Shown piece by piece: positions 27,903 through 36,229 of a DNA stretch of 50,276 nucleotides. The notes beneath the pieces were generated by a model. That model worked only from the letters and a program-made list of their open reading frames with translations, ran no database searches and was not told the origin of the DNA. The stretch lies in contig JAGQPX010000038.1 of the NCBI GenBank assembly GCA_020426505.1, positions 32,001-82,276 on the forward strand, in the 5' to 3' direction. The position numbers and the translations under genes are program-made. Origin of the DNA: Planctomycetaceae bacterium. Lineage in GTDB: Bacteria > Planctomycetota > Planctomycetia > Planctomycetales > Planctomycetaceae. Position 1 is the stretch's first letter. The number at the start of each line of letters is the position of its first letter.

Positions 27903-28294
27903 GATTGCTTCTCCTTCGCCTTGCGATTGATGAGCTTACGCAGCTCAGCCAGTTCGCCCGCGTCGAGGTCAGCCGTCTCGATGAGGTTGAGCACGAGGGC
28001 CGAGGGAGAGCCGTCGAAGACGCGGGACAGCAGGTCGTCCATCATGCCGCCCGCGATGCTGTCCTGCTCAACTTTCGGGCTGAAGAAGAACGACTTGCCC
28101 TGCTTCTTTCGCTTGAGATAGCCCTTGTCGACCATTATGTTGAGCATGGTGATGACCGAGCTGTGTGAAAGAGTGCGGCCTTGTTCGTCCAGCCTCGCCC
28201 GTACGTCCCTGACGGGGAGCGGGGCTTCGTCCCAGAGGACCTTGAGGATTTCCAACTCCAGCTTCGTCGGATGTTCCGACCCGTGCCTGGCCAT
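27899..28294 (-). CDS. blaI: BlaI/MecI/CopY-family transcriptional repressor
   Basis: A 131-residue protein starting MARHGSEHPTKLELEIL; the start is fixed by GGAGGT six bases upstream, although the frame is open to 28360. The first 80 residues are the winged helix typical of the family (LEILKVLWDEAPLPVRDV, LSHSSVITMLNIMVDKGYL, RKKQGKSFFFSP). The C-terminal part (about 85-131) is the helical dimerisation region that contains the cleavage region in BlaI. It should bind its own promoter as a dimer and be inactivated through the co-encoded M56 protein. Its stop overlaps the blaR1 start, so the two are translated together. Targets beyond the operon are unknown; the divergent sulfatase-phosphatase gene is a candidate by position. 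Confidence 0.93.
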   Translation of the reverse strand: MARHGSEHPTKLELEILKVLWDEAPLPVRDVRARLDEQGRTLSHSSVITMLNIMVDKGYLKRKKQGKSFFFSPKVEQDSIAGGMMDDLLSRVFDGSPSALVLNLIETADLDAGELAELRKLINRKAKEKQS

Positions 28295-28307
28295 GTTGCG
28301 ACCTCCA

Positions 28308-28356
28308 ATCATCGAATTGTTTAGATGATCGTATCGTCGCGGATTGGGGGCGTCAA
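28308..28356 (-). promoter_or_regulatory. blaI-blaR1 promoter with adjacent dyad (candidate BlaI operator)
   Basis: On the minus strand TTGACG (28351-28356) and TACGAT (28328-28333) are separated by exactly 17 bases, a near-consensus sigma70 promoter about 35 bases upstream of the blaI start. Immediately downstream, ATCATC at 28308-28313 and GATGAT at 28324-28329 form a perfect 6-base inverted repeat around 10 bases, overlapping the -10 element and start site. This is where a repressor would block. It does not resemble the classical TACA/TGTA Bla operator, so the operator call is tentative. Confidence 0.55.
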
Positions 28357-28577
28357 GCAATCGTCGAAAGAATTCAAAGGTTGATCATGGGAAGGAAAGA
28401 TGGAAGGCGACGACGGGGTGGCACGATCGGGGAGTTGGAATGTCATGAAAGTACGCCTGACTTGTGATCGTCTCAACGTCGATTCATGATGGGACGTTCG
28501 CCGGGTCAGAACGACTGACTTGGCCTGCGACGTTTCGACAATCAGGAACATCAAAGCGGTCCTTTTTGAGAATTCCC

Positions 28578-31460
28578 ATGAAGACATTTCGATTGATCGT
28601 TCTCGCCTTTGTCTGCACGTGGTCGCCGTTCGATCGGCCTGTCGCATTCGCTGCGGACCAGCCAAACATTGTGTTCATTATGGCTGATGACCTCGGTTGG
28701 CGTGACGTCGAGTTTGCAGGGGCTGCGTTTTTTGAGACGCCGCACATTGATCGGCTGGCGTCGCAGGGGATGACGTTCACCGCCGCTTACTCGGGGGGGC
28801 CGAACTGCTCACCGACGCGGGCGTGTCTGATGACGGGGACCTATACGCCGCGGCATCACATTTATCAGCCGGCAGGATTGTCGAAGGGGAACCCGCAGCA
28901 CATGCGGTTGCTCGTGCCTGCCCGCGAGCGCAAGGACCCGGAGCTGATCAAACAGGCTGCTGAGCAGTTTCGCATCACCAACTCGCTCGCCCCGGAGTTT
29001 GTCTGTATCCCTGAGGTGCTGAAGCCAGCCGGGTATGTGACCGCACGACTCGGCAAGTGGCATCTGGGTGATGACACGCAGGGGTTTGATCTCAGTTCGG
29101 CAAACGGAAAGGGGGGACCGGGCGGTCGGTTCTACGGAGAGGTGCATGTCACTGAGCAGTTGACGGACCGGGCGCTCAAGTTCATGGAAGAGAACCGGGA
29201 CGGACCGTTCTTCCTGTATCTGCCATTCTGGGATGTGCACACACCGCTGCGAGCCCGTGAGGACCTCGTTGAGAAGTACCGCCGCAAGCTGGAGGAGTTG
29301 CCGGAGAGTGAGCGTGAGAAGTTCAACCCGGTCTACGCCGGCATGATCGAAGCGGTCGACACGGGAGTCGGCCGTGTGATGGACAAGGTGGACGAGTTGG
29401 GAATTGCTGAGAACACGCTGATCGTGTTCATCAGTGACAACGGCGGCACCGTCTCATCACAACTGGACCCGCTGCGGGGAATGAAGGGATCGTTGTTCGA
29501 GGCGGGCGTGCGAGTGCCGGCCTGTATGCGATGGACGGGCCGAATTGAACCGGGTTCGACGTGTGAGACGCCGATTACGAGTGTCGATTTCCTGCCGACG
29601 TGTGCCTCACTGGCGGGGGCAGAGTTGCCGACAACTCAACCGGTCGACGGGACGGATCTCACGCCACTGCTGGACGGAGAGCCGATCGAGGAGCGGGCCA
29701 TCTTCTGGCATTACCCGTTGTATCTCGACGGCAAAGGACTGACCTTCACGCTTCCTGACGGCAGCACCGGGTCGTGGCGGGGGTTTCCCTCGACCAGTAT
29801 GCGTCGCGGCGACTGGAAGCTGATCGAGTTCCACGAGGACAACACAATCGGCCTGTACAACCTCAAGGACGATCCCGGCGAGACGACGAACGTGTCCGAG
29901 CAGCATCCGGAGGTCACTCATCGAATGCGGGCCGAGTTGGACGCGTGGCAGGAGAAGACGCAGGCTCCGATCCCGACAGTTGCGAATCCTGAATGCGTAC
30001 TCGACGCGCCGTCGACACACCCCTCCGCGAAGGACATCGCCCCCATGACGGCGATGGGCCTGATGTTCGGCGAGGTCTCTCCGACCAGCGTGCTCGTTCA
30101 GACACGTCTCACGCGGGTGAATCATCCGTTGCACGGTGAAGTCCTGGGACGACCGGGAGTCGTGCAGTTCACGCTGACGCCGATCACGGATGCGGGGGCT
30201 GACAACGAGACAGCAAAACCGTCCGTCTCGGAGCTCATCGAAGCGACCGCTGATCATGACTTCATCGCCCGCGCTGAGTTTGACGACCTTCAGCCGGGGA
30301 CGAAGTACCGTTGCGAAACGAGGATCGGCGTCGATGAGGCGTCACTGGTCGCTGGTCCGACCGGTCGCTTTCGGACTTTGCCCGGTCCCGATGCGGATGC
30401 GGAAGTGCGGTTCGTTGTGGTGACGGGGATGAACTACTCCAAGTTCCACGGCGACGATCACTTCGACCGCAAACGGCACGTCATCGAGAATAACACTGAG
30501 TTGCCCGCTCCGTACGCTGGTGCGGACAGATACCTCGGCTATCCGGCGCTGGAGTCGATTCTGAAGAGTGACCCAGACTTCTTCATCGGGACAGGCGACA
30601 ACATCTATTATGACTCTCCAAAAGAACCCCGTGCCCAGACCATCACCGAGATGCGACAGAAATGGCACGAGCAGTTCGTGCAACCTCGCTATGTTCAGTT
30701 GTTCGCAGCGGTCCCCACATTCTGGGAAATCGACGACCACGATTACCGTGTGGATGACTGTGACAACACCGGAGAGTACGTGCCGTCGTCAGAGTTGGGG
30801 AAGCGCGTGATGCTGGAACAGTTGCCTTACGGGCCGATGAATGAGGAGACCTTCAAGTCATACCGCACGCACCGTGTCAGCCGTGACCTGCAAATCTGGT
30901 TGACCGAGAACCGGATTTATCGCAGTCCGAACCTGTCGCCTGATGGACCGGAGAAGACGATCTGGGGCAACGAGCAGAAGGCGTGGCTCAAACGAACGCT
31001 GTCAGAAAGCGATGCCAGGTTCAAGGTGCTCATCTCGCCGACACCCATGATCGGCCCGGACGATCTCCGCAAGAAAGACAATCACACCAACCTCGGAGGC
31101 TTTCAACACGAACGGGACGAGTTCTTCGCATGGCTGAACGACACAGGCATCGCCAGGCAGGGGTTCTCCCTTGTCTGTGGCGATCGTCACTGGCAGTACC
31201 ATTCGATTCACCCATCGGGAATCGAGGAGTTCTCTTGCGGAGCGCTGGTCGACGCCAACTCCCGGCCGGGACGACTCCCGGGCGACCCCAAGTCGACCGA
31301 TCCGGAGGGGTTGATCCGTCAGCCATACCGGCAGGAGACACCTTCGGGCGGATACCTGATGGTGAGCGTGCATCCTGCCAATCAGTCGCGACCTTCTGAT
31401 TTAACCTTCACGCATTACGACGAACGAGGCGTCGTGCTGAACAAACACACCAAGAAATGA
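28578..31460 (+). CDS. Secreted sulfatase fused to PhoD-type alkaline phosphatase/phosphodiesterase
   Basis: A 960-residue protein from ATG 28578 (MKTFRLIVLAF), the ATG that opens a signal peptide cut near AFAADQ. Residues about 25-480 are an arylsulfatase-type domain: NIVFIMADDLGWRDVEF with metal Asp pair, the formylglycine motif C77-S-P-T-R (C-x-P-x-R) in NCSPTRACLMTG, GKWHLGD, and ISDNGG. Residues about 490-600 look like the N-terminal sandwich domain of PhoD, and about 610-960 like its catalytic metallophosphoesterase: FIGTGDNIYYD (about 663-673), FWEIDDHDYRVDD (about 715-727) and CGDRHWQYHS (about 866-875). Both active sites appear intact, so one polypeptide may remove sulfate and phosphate esters, for example from marine polysaccharides or phosphodiesters. 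It diverges from blaI and stands alone. Confidence 0.93.
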   Translation: MKTFRLIVLAFVCTWSPFDRPVAFAADQPNIVFIMADDLGWRDVEFAGAAFFETPHIDRLASQGMTFTAAYSGGPNCSPTRACLMTGTYTPRHHIYQPAGLSKGNPQHMRLLVPARERKDPELIKQAAEQFRITNSLAPEFVCIPEVLKPAGYVTARLGKWHLGDDTQGFDLSSANGKGGPGGRFYGEVHVTEQLTDRALKFMEENRDGPFFLYLPFWDVHTPLRAREDLVEKYRRKLEELPESEREKFNPVYAGMIEAVDTGVGRVMDKVDELGIAENTLIVFISDNGGTVSSQLDPLRGMKGSLFEAGVRVPACMRWTGRIEPGSTCETPITSVDFLPTCASLAGAELPTTQPVDGTDLTPLLDGEPIEERAIFWHYPLYLDGKGLTFTLPDGSTGSWRGFPSTSMRRGDWKLIEFHEDNTIGLYNLKDDPGETTNVSEQHPEVTHRMRAELDAWQEKTQAPIPTVANPECVLDAPSTHPSAKDIAPMTAMGLMFGEVSPTSVLVQTRLTRVNHPLHGEVLGRPGVVQFTLTPITDAGADNETAKPSVSELIEATADHDFIARAEFDDLQPGTKYRCETRIGVDEASLVAGPTGRFRTLPGPDADAEVRFVVVTGMNYSKFHGDDHFDRKRHVIENNTELPAPYAGADRYLGYPALESILKSDPDFFIGTGDNIYYDSPKEPRAQTITEMRQKWHEQFVQPRYVQLFAAVPTFWEIDDHDYRVDDCDNTGEYVPSSELGKRVMLEQLPYGPMNEETFKSYRTHRVSRDLQIWLTENRIYRSPNLSPDGPEKTIWGNEQKAWLKRTLSESDARFKVLISPTPMIGPDDLRKKDNHTNLGGFQHERDEFFAWLNDTGIARQGFSLVCGDRHWQYHSIHPSGIEEFSCGALVDANSRPGRLPGDPKSTDPEGLIRQPYRQETPSGGYLMVSVHPANQSRPSDLTFTHYDERGVVLNKHTKK

Positions 31461-31482
31461 CGTGCTGTCGGACGAATGGCGG

Positions 31483-31508
31483 ATAAGGCATTGACGTCTT
31501 GGCCTTAT
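31483..31508. terminator. Bidirectional terminator-like hairpin
   Basis: ATAAGGC (31483-31489) pairs with GCCTTAT (31502-31508) over a 12-base loop in the 44-base gap between the convergent sulfatase-PhoD and kinase genes; the right arm includes the kinase stop codon. There is no long T-run, so activity is inferred from position. Confidence 0.4.
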
Positions 31509-33346
31509 GAATCGGAACGGACATTGTTGATCGAACGTCTCAGGGTGATCACAACGCAAGCTCCTCCGCCGCGGCGAGTCGACACCCCGATGGTACCGTC
31601 GTGTGCGTTCACGATGCGCTGGCAGATGGCCATGCCGAGGCCGGTTCCTTTTTGCTTCGTTGTGTAGAACGGCTCGAAGACGCGGGCCTGCTCCTCTGTG
31701 CTCAGACCCGGTCCCTCATCGGCAATCGAGATTTGAATCGCCGGCTTGCCCTCAAGATTGACATCCTCACAAGTGACGGTGACCTTGCCTCCTTGAGGAG
31801 ACGCGGAGACAGCATTTTCCAGCACGTTGCGAAACACCTGTTCGAGGCGATGACTGTCCGCGATGCATTGGGTCGATACGTCATCCATTAGTTCGACGAG
31901 CGAGACGGCAACATCCTGATGCGTTTGCAGAATGTGGTGCCACGACATTCGCCAGAGTTCCGCCAGATCGCAGGGGCCGAGCGAGAGCTTGACCGGGGCG
32001 GCATAGCTGCGGACCTCTTCGTACAGTCGCCGCAACTCTGTGAGTGCTGCTTCAATGCGCTGTGTCAGCTCGATCTGCTTCGGCTGCTCGCTCAAATCGA
32101 GAGACAACATGTCGAGGCAAGCCTGTGCCCGTTGCAGCGCGTTGCGGCTTTCGTGAGCGAGACCGGCGATCATCTGGCCAATGGCCGCCAGACGCTCGGA
32201 CTGCACGAGTTTCTCCTGCACGTCCCGGAGGTCGGTAATGTCGTGACCAATCGAGAGAACTTCGGTGGTCTTGCCCTCAGAGTCATAAAGCGGTTTGCCC
32301 CACCAGGCAATCTGACGTTCACGCCCGTCGCGTGTGCGAATCGCGTTGACGTGTCCCCGAACTTCCTCGCCGGCCACAACCTGCTTGAACAATTCATGGA
32401 CCCGTCGTGACTCGTCTTTCGAGATGAACGTGTCGATCCAGTCCTGCCCGATCACTTCGCTTTGTTCATAGCCGGAGAGTTCCTGCATGAATCGGTTGAA
32501 GCGGACGATTCTCGCCTCCGGGTCCAGTACCAGGATGATGACCTGTGCCGTCTCCAGCAGGCGGTTTGAGAAGTCCCGTTGCTGCCGCAATTCCTCCTGA
32601 ACACGGATGCGTTCGGTGACATCCTGCACCATCCAGACTTCATGTTCGTCGTACTGGTAGGCGTTGAACTCGGTCAGGATCTCGCGGCCATCTTTCGTAA
32701 TAACGTTCAGAATTCGCGTCTCTGGAAAGAGCCGTGCACGATCCGCCTCGTACTGCTGACGGTACTCTTCGCCCCGGCCCCCGAATAGAATACGAAACCA
32801 AGAGTCCCGGGTCGGAAGTTCGTCGTCGGTATATCCGGTCATCTTCTCGACGGTTCGGTTGATCAGCAGTGCTCCCGATGCATTGTCGACATAGGCGGCC
32901 CCGGCTGGCAGGTGCTCGATCATGAATTGGACCTGCGCATCCCGCTTGCGGACTTCGTCACGGGTGAACTTCAGGTCGGCGAGCATCTTGAGACGGACGC
33001 GAAGTGCATCCGGATCAACCGGCTTGAGCAGGTAGTCACTGGCTCCCGCACGGATGGCCGCAAGGCTGCTGTCGAGGTCGGCGTAGCCCGTGATGATCAG
33101 AACAGCCGCATCACCGGCCCTCGCAACGATCTCGGGAAGAAGGTCATCGACCATGCCGCCGGGGAGCCGACGGTCGAGCAGGATCGCAAAGTAGTCCTGC
33201 CAGTTGTCGCGACTGAGGGCCTGATCCGCCGATTCGGCCTGATCGATTCGGTAGCCGTCCTGCTTCAGGATGCGCGACAAACTGCTGCGGATCCCCGGAT
33301 CGTCGTCGACGATCAAGATGGCAAGTTCGGACGGGCGGTCAGACAT
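31505..33346 (-). CDS. Hybrid sensor kinase: receiver-PAS-PAS-histidine kinase
   Basis: A 613-residue soluble protein. An N-terminal receiver (about 8-120) has acidic residues D14-D16, phospho-acceptor D58 (ILLDRRLPGG) and K108 (YLLKPVD). Two PAS domains follow (about 135-250 and 260-375), then a HisKA helix with H398 in LAHESRNALQRA and a HATPase domain with N-box (RNVLENAVSAS), DEGPGL and GTGLGMAI. There is no membrane helix, so it senses a cytoplasmic signal or is driven by phosphorylation of its receiver. It starts 31 bases after the stop of the second PAS kinase, which suggests co-expression and possibly phospho-transfer from that kinase to this receiver. No DNA-binding output regulator is encoded nearby. 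Confidence 0.92.
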   Translation of the reverse strand: MSDRPSELAILIVDDDPGIRSSLSRILKQDGYRIDQAESADQALSRDNWQDYFAILLDRRLPGGMVDDLLPEIVARAGDAAVLIITGYADLDSSLAAIRAGASDYLLKPVDPDALRVRLKMLADLKFTRDEVRKRDAQVQFMIEHLPAGAAYVDNASGALLINRTVEKMTGYTDDELPTRDSWFRILFGGRGEEYRQQYEADRARLFPETRILNVITKDGREILTEFNAYQYDEHEVWMVQDVTERIRVQEELRQQRDFSNRLLETAQVIILVLDPEARIVRFNRFMQELSGYEQSEVIGQDWIDTFISKDESRRVHELFKQVVAGEEVRGHVNAIRTRDGRERQIAWWGKPLYDSEGKTTEVLSIGHDITDLRDVQEKLVQSERLAAIGQMIAGLAHESRNALQRAQACLDMLSLDLSEQPKQIELTQRIEAALTELRRLYEEVRSYAAPVKLSLGPCDLAELWRMSWHHILQTHQDVAVSLVELMDDVSTQCIADSHRLEQVFRNVLENAVSASPQGGKVTVTCEDVNLEGKPAIQISIADEGPGLSTEEQARVFEPFYTTKQKGTGLGMAICQRIVNAHDGTIGVSTRRGGGACVVITLRRSINNVRSDS

Positions 33347-33376
33347 GGAGAGGTCATCGTATAACCAAGTGAGGGC

Positions 33377-34480
33377 TTATTCTGTATGGGATCGCCGCAA
33401 GGGTAAAGTCAGTCGGAAGGTCGAACCTCCATTTGAATTTGCCAGGAGATCGAGATGACCGCCGTTCGCCTCGGCATACCGTTTGGAGACAGTCAGTCCC
33501 AGTCCGATTCCGGTGGCTTTTGTGGTGTACAGCGGCTCGAAGATCCGCGAGCGGTCCTCTTCAGCGATTCCCGGCCCCCGATCAGTCACATCGACCAATG
33601 CCATCGCGTCGTTCCGTTTGACGCTGATATTGACCGGGCTGTCGTCCTGTGTCGCTTGGATTCCGTTCCGCAACAGGTTCACGAGGATCTGACCACACTG
33701 ATCAGGATCAGCGAGGACGAACAGTGACTCTTCTGTGGGGAAGAACTCAATCGTGGCTTTCGTCGTGTACCGCAGCTGGTCGACGGCTTCCTGCGTTTTC
33801 GCAACGAGGTCGAATGTTGTCACGGTCTGCTGCGGATCACGAGCGTAGTCCAGCAGATCTCCCACAATGTGATTGGCCCTGTCCACTTCCCGCTTGATCT
33901 CGGCGATGGACGCCTGAGCGTCAGCGTCCAGCGAATCGCCAATCAATTCCAGATAGTAGGTTGCATTGCGAATCACCCCCAACGGGTTGCGAATCTCGTG
34001 GGCGACCCCGCCTGCCAACTGGCCGAGCAGCGCCAGTCGCTCCATCGCGTGACGTCGCTTTGTCTCCAACTCGGCTCTTTTGCGATCCGTGAGGTCAACG
34101 ATGTGAGACATCACCAGCACGCCGCTCTCGGTCAGCATGGGGTGCAGGCTGATGTCGACAGGGAACTCGGTTTCGTCCTTGCGACGTGCCTGCAGGTCGT
34201 GGTCGACGCCCATCGGACGCGTTTGCGGAGCGGCAAGATAGGCATCGCGATCCTTTCGATGTTGATCGTGAAACCGAAGCGGGATGAGCACTTCAATCTC
34301 CTGTCCAATCAACTCCGAGCGATCATACCCAAACCAGTGCTCCGTTTGCCGGTTGACCAGAACGATCTTCCCAAACTGATCGACAATCACGATCGCAGCG
34401 GGAGATGACTCGACGACGAGGCGGAACCGTTCCTCTGCCTGTTGTGTTCCCGCTGCGTCGTTCGCCTTGTCCTGTTTCAT
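33377..34480 (-). CDS. Soluble PAS-domain histidine kinase
   Basis: A 367-residue protein with an N-terminal PAS domain (about 15-135, SSPAAIVIVDQFGKIVLVNR and PVDISLHPMLTESGVLV), a HisKA segment with phospho-acceptor H161 in GGVAHEIRNPLGVI, and a HATPase domain with N-box LVNLLRNGIQAT, DRGPGIAEEDRSRIFEP and GIGLGLTVSKRYAEANGG. There is no signal peptide or membrane segment. The PAS domain resembles the FixL-type fold in its HWFGYDRSELIGQ segment; a haem-ligating His cannot be assigned from sequence alone. It is the first gene of a two-gene unit with the receiver-containing kinase and diverges from the methyltransferase gene. Confidence 0.92.
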   Translation of the reverse strand: MKQDKANDAAGTQQAEERFRLVVESSPAAIVIVDQFGKIVLVNRQTEHWFGYDRSELIGQEIEVLIPLRFHDQHRKDRDAYLAAPQTRPMGVDHDLQARRKDETEFPVDISLHPMLTESGVLVMSHIVDLTDRKRAELETKRRHAMERLALLGQLAGGVAHEIRNPLGVIRNATYYLELIGDSLDADAQASIAEIKREVDRANHIVGDLLDYARDPQQTVTTFDLVAKTQEAVDQLRYTTKATIEFFPTEESLFVLADPDQCGQILVNLLRNGIQATQDDSPVNISVKRNDAMALVDVTDRGPGIAEEDRSRIFEPLYTTKATGIGLGLTVSKRYAEANGGHLDLLANSNGGSTFRLTLPLRRSHTE

Positions 34481-34674
34481 TCCGTACCTTGACGACTTCG
34501 ACGGGGGATCGGGATTGTCATGCTACCAATTGCTCATCAGCGGTTCGCCGATCATTATAGCACTCGACTACGGAGGTCGACGCTGGCGGTGGCTTTCTCG
34601 AACGTGCAACTTCGCACGCGAGTGCGCTACTCTGCTCACTTTCACGGCACGCAAGCTGAGAGACGCCCGGTGTA

Positions 34675-35301
34675 ATGAACAATTCGTGGAATCGAATCAT
34701 TTACCGGTTTTGGTCGTCGTTTTATGACGTGATGATCAACCTTTCGCCCTTTCAGCGTGCCCGTCAGTTGGCCATCAGTCGACTCCGTTTGCAGGCGGGG
34801 CACCGGCTGCTCATCGTAGGGATAGGCACCGGTGCAGACCTGCCGCATCTACCGCCCGGCGTGGAAGTTGTGGGGATCGACCTGAGCCCGGCGATGCTCA
34901 AGGTGGCTGCCCGCAAGCTCCTCGAATGTGATTCCTCCGTCCAACTGGTGATCGCAGACGCTGCCCGGTTGCCGTTTCCTTCAAAATGTTTCGATGCGGT
35001 CCTGTTATCGCTGATTTTGAGCGTCGTTCCGGATGCCTCCGCTTGTCTGGAGGAAGTGACCCGGGTTGCAAATCCGGATTGTCGCATTGTTGTCCTCGAC
35101 AAGTTTCTGCATGGTGAGACGCCGTCATTGTTGCGACGACTGCTGAATGTGCTCACGCGATTCTTCGGGACGGATATCAACCGAAACCTGGAGGCGATGC
35201 TGGCGGGAAAGGGCATGAAAGTCGTCTCACGAGTACCGGCCGCCTTTGGCGGCACGTATGAGGTGATCGAGCTTCGGCACGATTCGTGCATCCACGATTG
35301 A
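34675..35301 (+). CDS. Class I SAM-dependent methyltransferase (PmtA/UbiE-like)
   Basis: A 208-residue protein with a Rossmann methyltransferase fold. Motif I is LLIVGIGTGADLPHLP (about 43-58), the acidic end of beta-2 is VVGIDLSPAMLKVAARKLL, motif II is VIADAARLPFPSKCFDAVL, and the motif III region is SVVPDASACLEEVTRV. The N-terminal WNRIIYRFWSSFYDVMINL is typical of phospholipid or quinone methyltransferases that touch the membrane. The substrate could be phosphatidylethanolamine or a quinone precursor; this is inference. It begins a plus-strand pair with the BON-domain gene (84 bases apart at the chosen start). Confidence 0.85.
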   Translation: MNNSWNRIIYRFWSSFYDVMINLSPFQRARQLAISRLRLQAGHRLLIVGIGTGADLPHLPPGVEVVGIDLSPAMLKVAARKLLECDSSVQLVIADAARLPFPSKCFDAVLLSLILSVVPDASACLEEVTRVANPDCRIVVLDKFLHGETPSLLRRLLNVLTRFFGTDINRNLEAMLAGKGMKVVSRVPAAFGGTYEVIELRHDSCIHD

Positions 35302-35384
35302 GAGTTCGGTGCCGCGCGCCGGAGATGCCCTTCTGTATCGCCTGCGGTTGTATGAGCCCTCAACGATCAGCGGAGTTCGCCAGC

Positions 35385-35660
35385 ATGTGTTCGATGACGA
35401 TGACTTACGTTCCGGATCAACCCCAGCCTTATGACAGCAAGCAGGTCGAGGCGACGGCCCAGTCGGTCCTCGCGTCTGACATCCATTTGCTGAACTACAC
35501 ATTCTCCTGCTGTTATCGCGAAGGGACCCTCATCCTTCGGGGGCGGGTCCGCCGGTACTACCATAAACAGATTGCCCAGACCATCGTCTCCGGAATCGAT
35601 GGCGTCGAGCGAATTCAGAACCAGATCGAGGTCGATGATTCGCAGTCTGACGGACGTTGA
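35385..35660 (+). CDS. Small BON-domain protein
   Basis: The frame is open from 35286. I choose ATG 35385 (MCSMTMTYVPDQ), about nine bases after GGAG, giving 91 residues; ATG 35352 (MSPQRSAEF) is possible. Residues about 20-85 fit a single BON domain: a helix with VEATAQSVLASD, strand LNYTFSCCYREGTLILRGRV with the conserved Gly, then a helix HKQIAQTIVSGIDGV followed by RIQNQIEV. BON domains bind phospholipid or associate with membranes in osmotic-stress proteins such as OsmY. There is no signal peptide with this start, so location is uncertain. Its position beside universal stress proteins fits a stress role. Confidence 0.75.
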   Translation: MCSMTMTYVPDQPQPYDSKQVEATAQSVLASDIHLLNYTFSCCYREGTLILRGRVRRYYHKQIAQTIVSGIDGVERIQNQIEVDDSQSDGR

Positions 35661-35735
35661 AGCTCACTGCTGGCTCGTCTCGCCATCAATTGAAACCGGC
35701 GAGGATCGTTTGGGGGAGACGAGTGCAACACTCGC

Positions 35736-36203
35736 TCATGGCATCACGAACTCGTGATCTGTTGGACGGACGGTCAGCACGGGGCAGGGAGCCTTGCGGA
35801 CGACCTTCTCGGCCGTGCTTCCCATCAGCATGTGGGCGATTGCGCCACGTCCATGAGTGCCCATCACGATCAGGTCGATGTCTTCACTCTTCGCGTATTG
35901 CACGAGTTCCACGAATGTTGATCCGAGGATCGCCTTGCGGACGACGTTGAGTTTCTCCTTCCACGGGGACGACGGGAGCGTTTCGAGCTTTGCTTCCGCA
36001 CCTGCCTTGAGATCGTCGTTCAACTGATCAACGCCGACATAGCCGATGCCGAACTCGGAGTACGCAGCTGCTGGTGGCTCGGTGATATTGACCAGATGCA
36101 ACTCTGCGCCGAACGCTTCTGCAAACTCGCAGGCGTACCGCAGAGCATGATCGCTGCACTCACTGAAATCTGTCGCTGCCATCACACGTTTGAGCTTGAT
36201 CAT
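35736..36203 (-). CDS. Universal stress protein, single UspA domain
   Basis: A 155-residue protein from ATG 36203 (MIKLKRVMAATDFSEC), preceded by GGGAGAAAG. It has the UspA fold start VMAATDFSECSDHAL and the nucleotide-binding motif G-T-H-G-R-G-(x)8-G-S-T near residues 125-140 (MGTHGRGAIAHMLMGST), so it is predicted to bind ATP. It is the downstream partner of the tandem UspA gene, 26 bases away on the same strand, and the two were probably formed by duplication of domains. Universal stress proteins respond to starvation, oxygen limitation or other stress; the specific partner is not known. Confidence 0.92.
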   Translation of the reverse strand: MIKLKRVMAATDFSECSDHALRYACEFAEAFGAELHLVNITEPPAAAYSEFGIGYVGVDQLNDDLKAGAEAKLETLPSSPWKEKLNVVRKAILGSTFVELVQYAKSEDIDLIVMGTHGRGAIAHMLMGSTAEKVVRKAPCPVLTVRPTDHEFVMP

Positions 36204-36229
36204 CAATCTTTCTCCCAGAGTAACAACGG

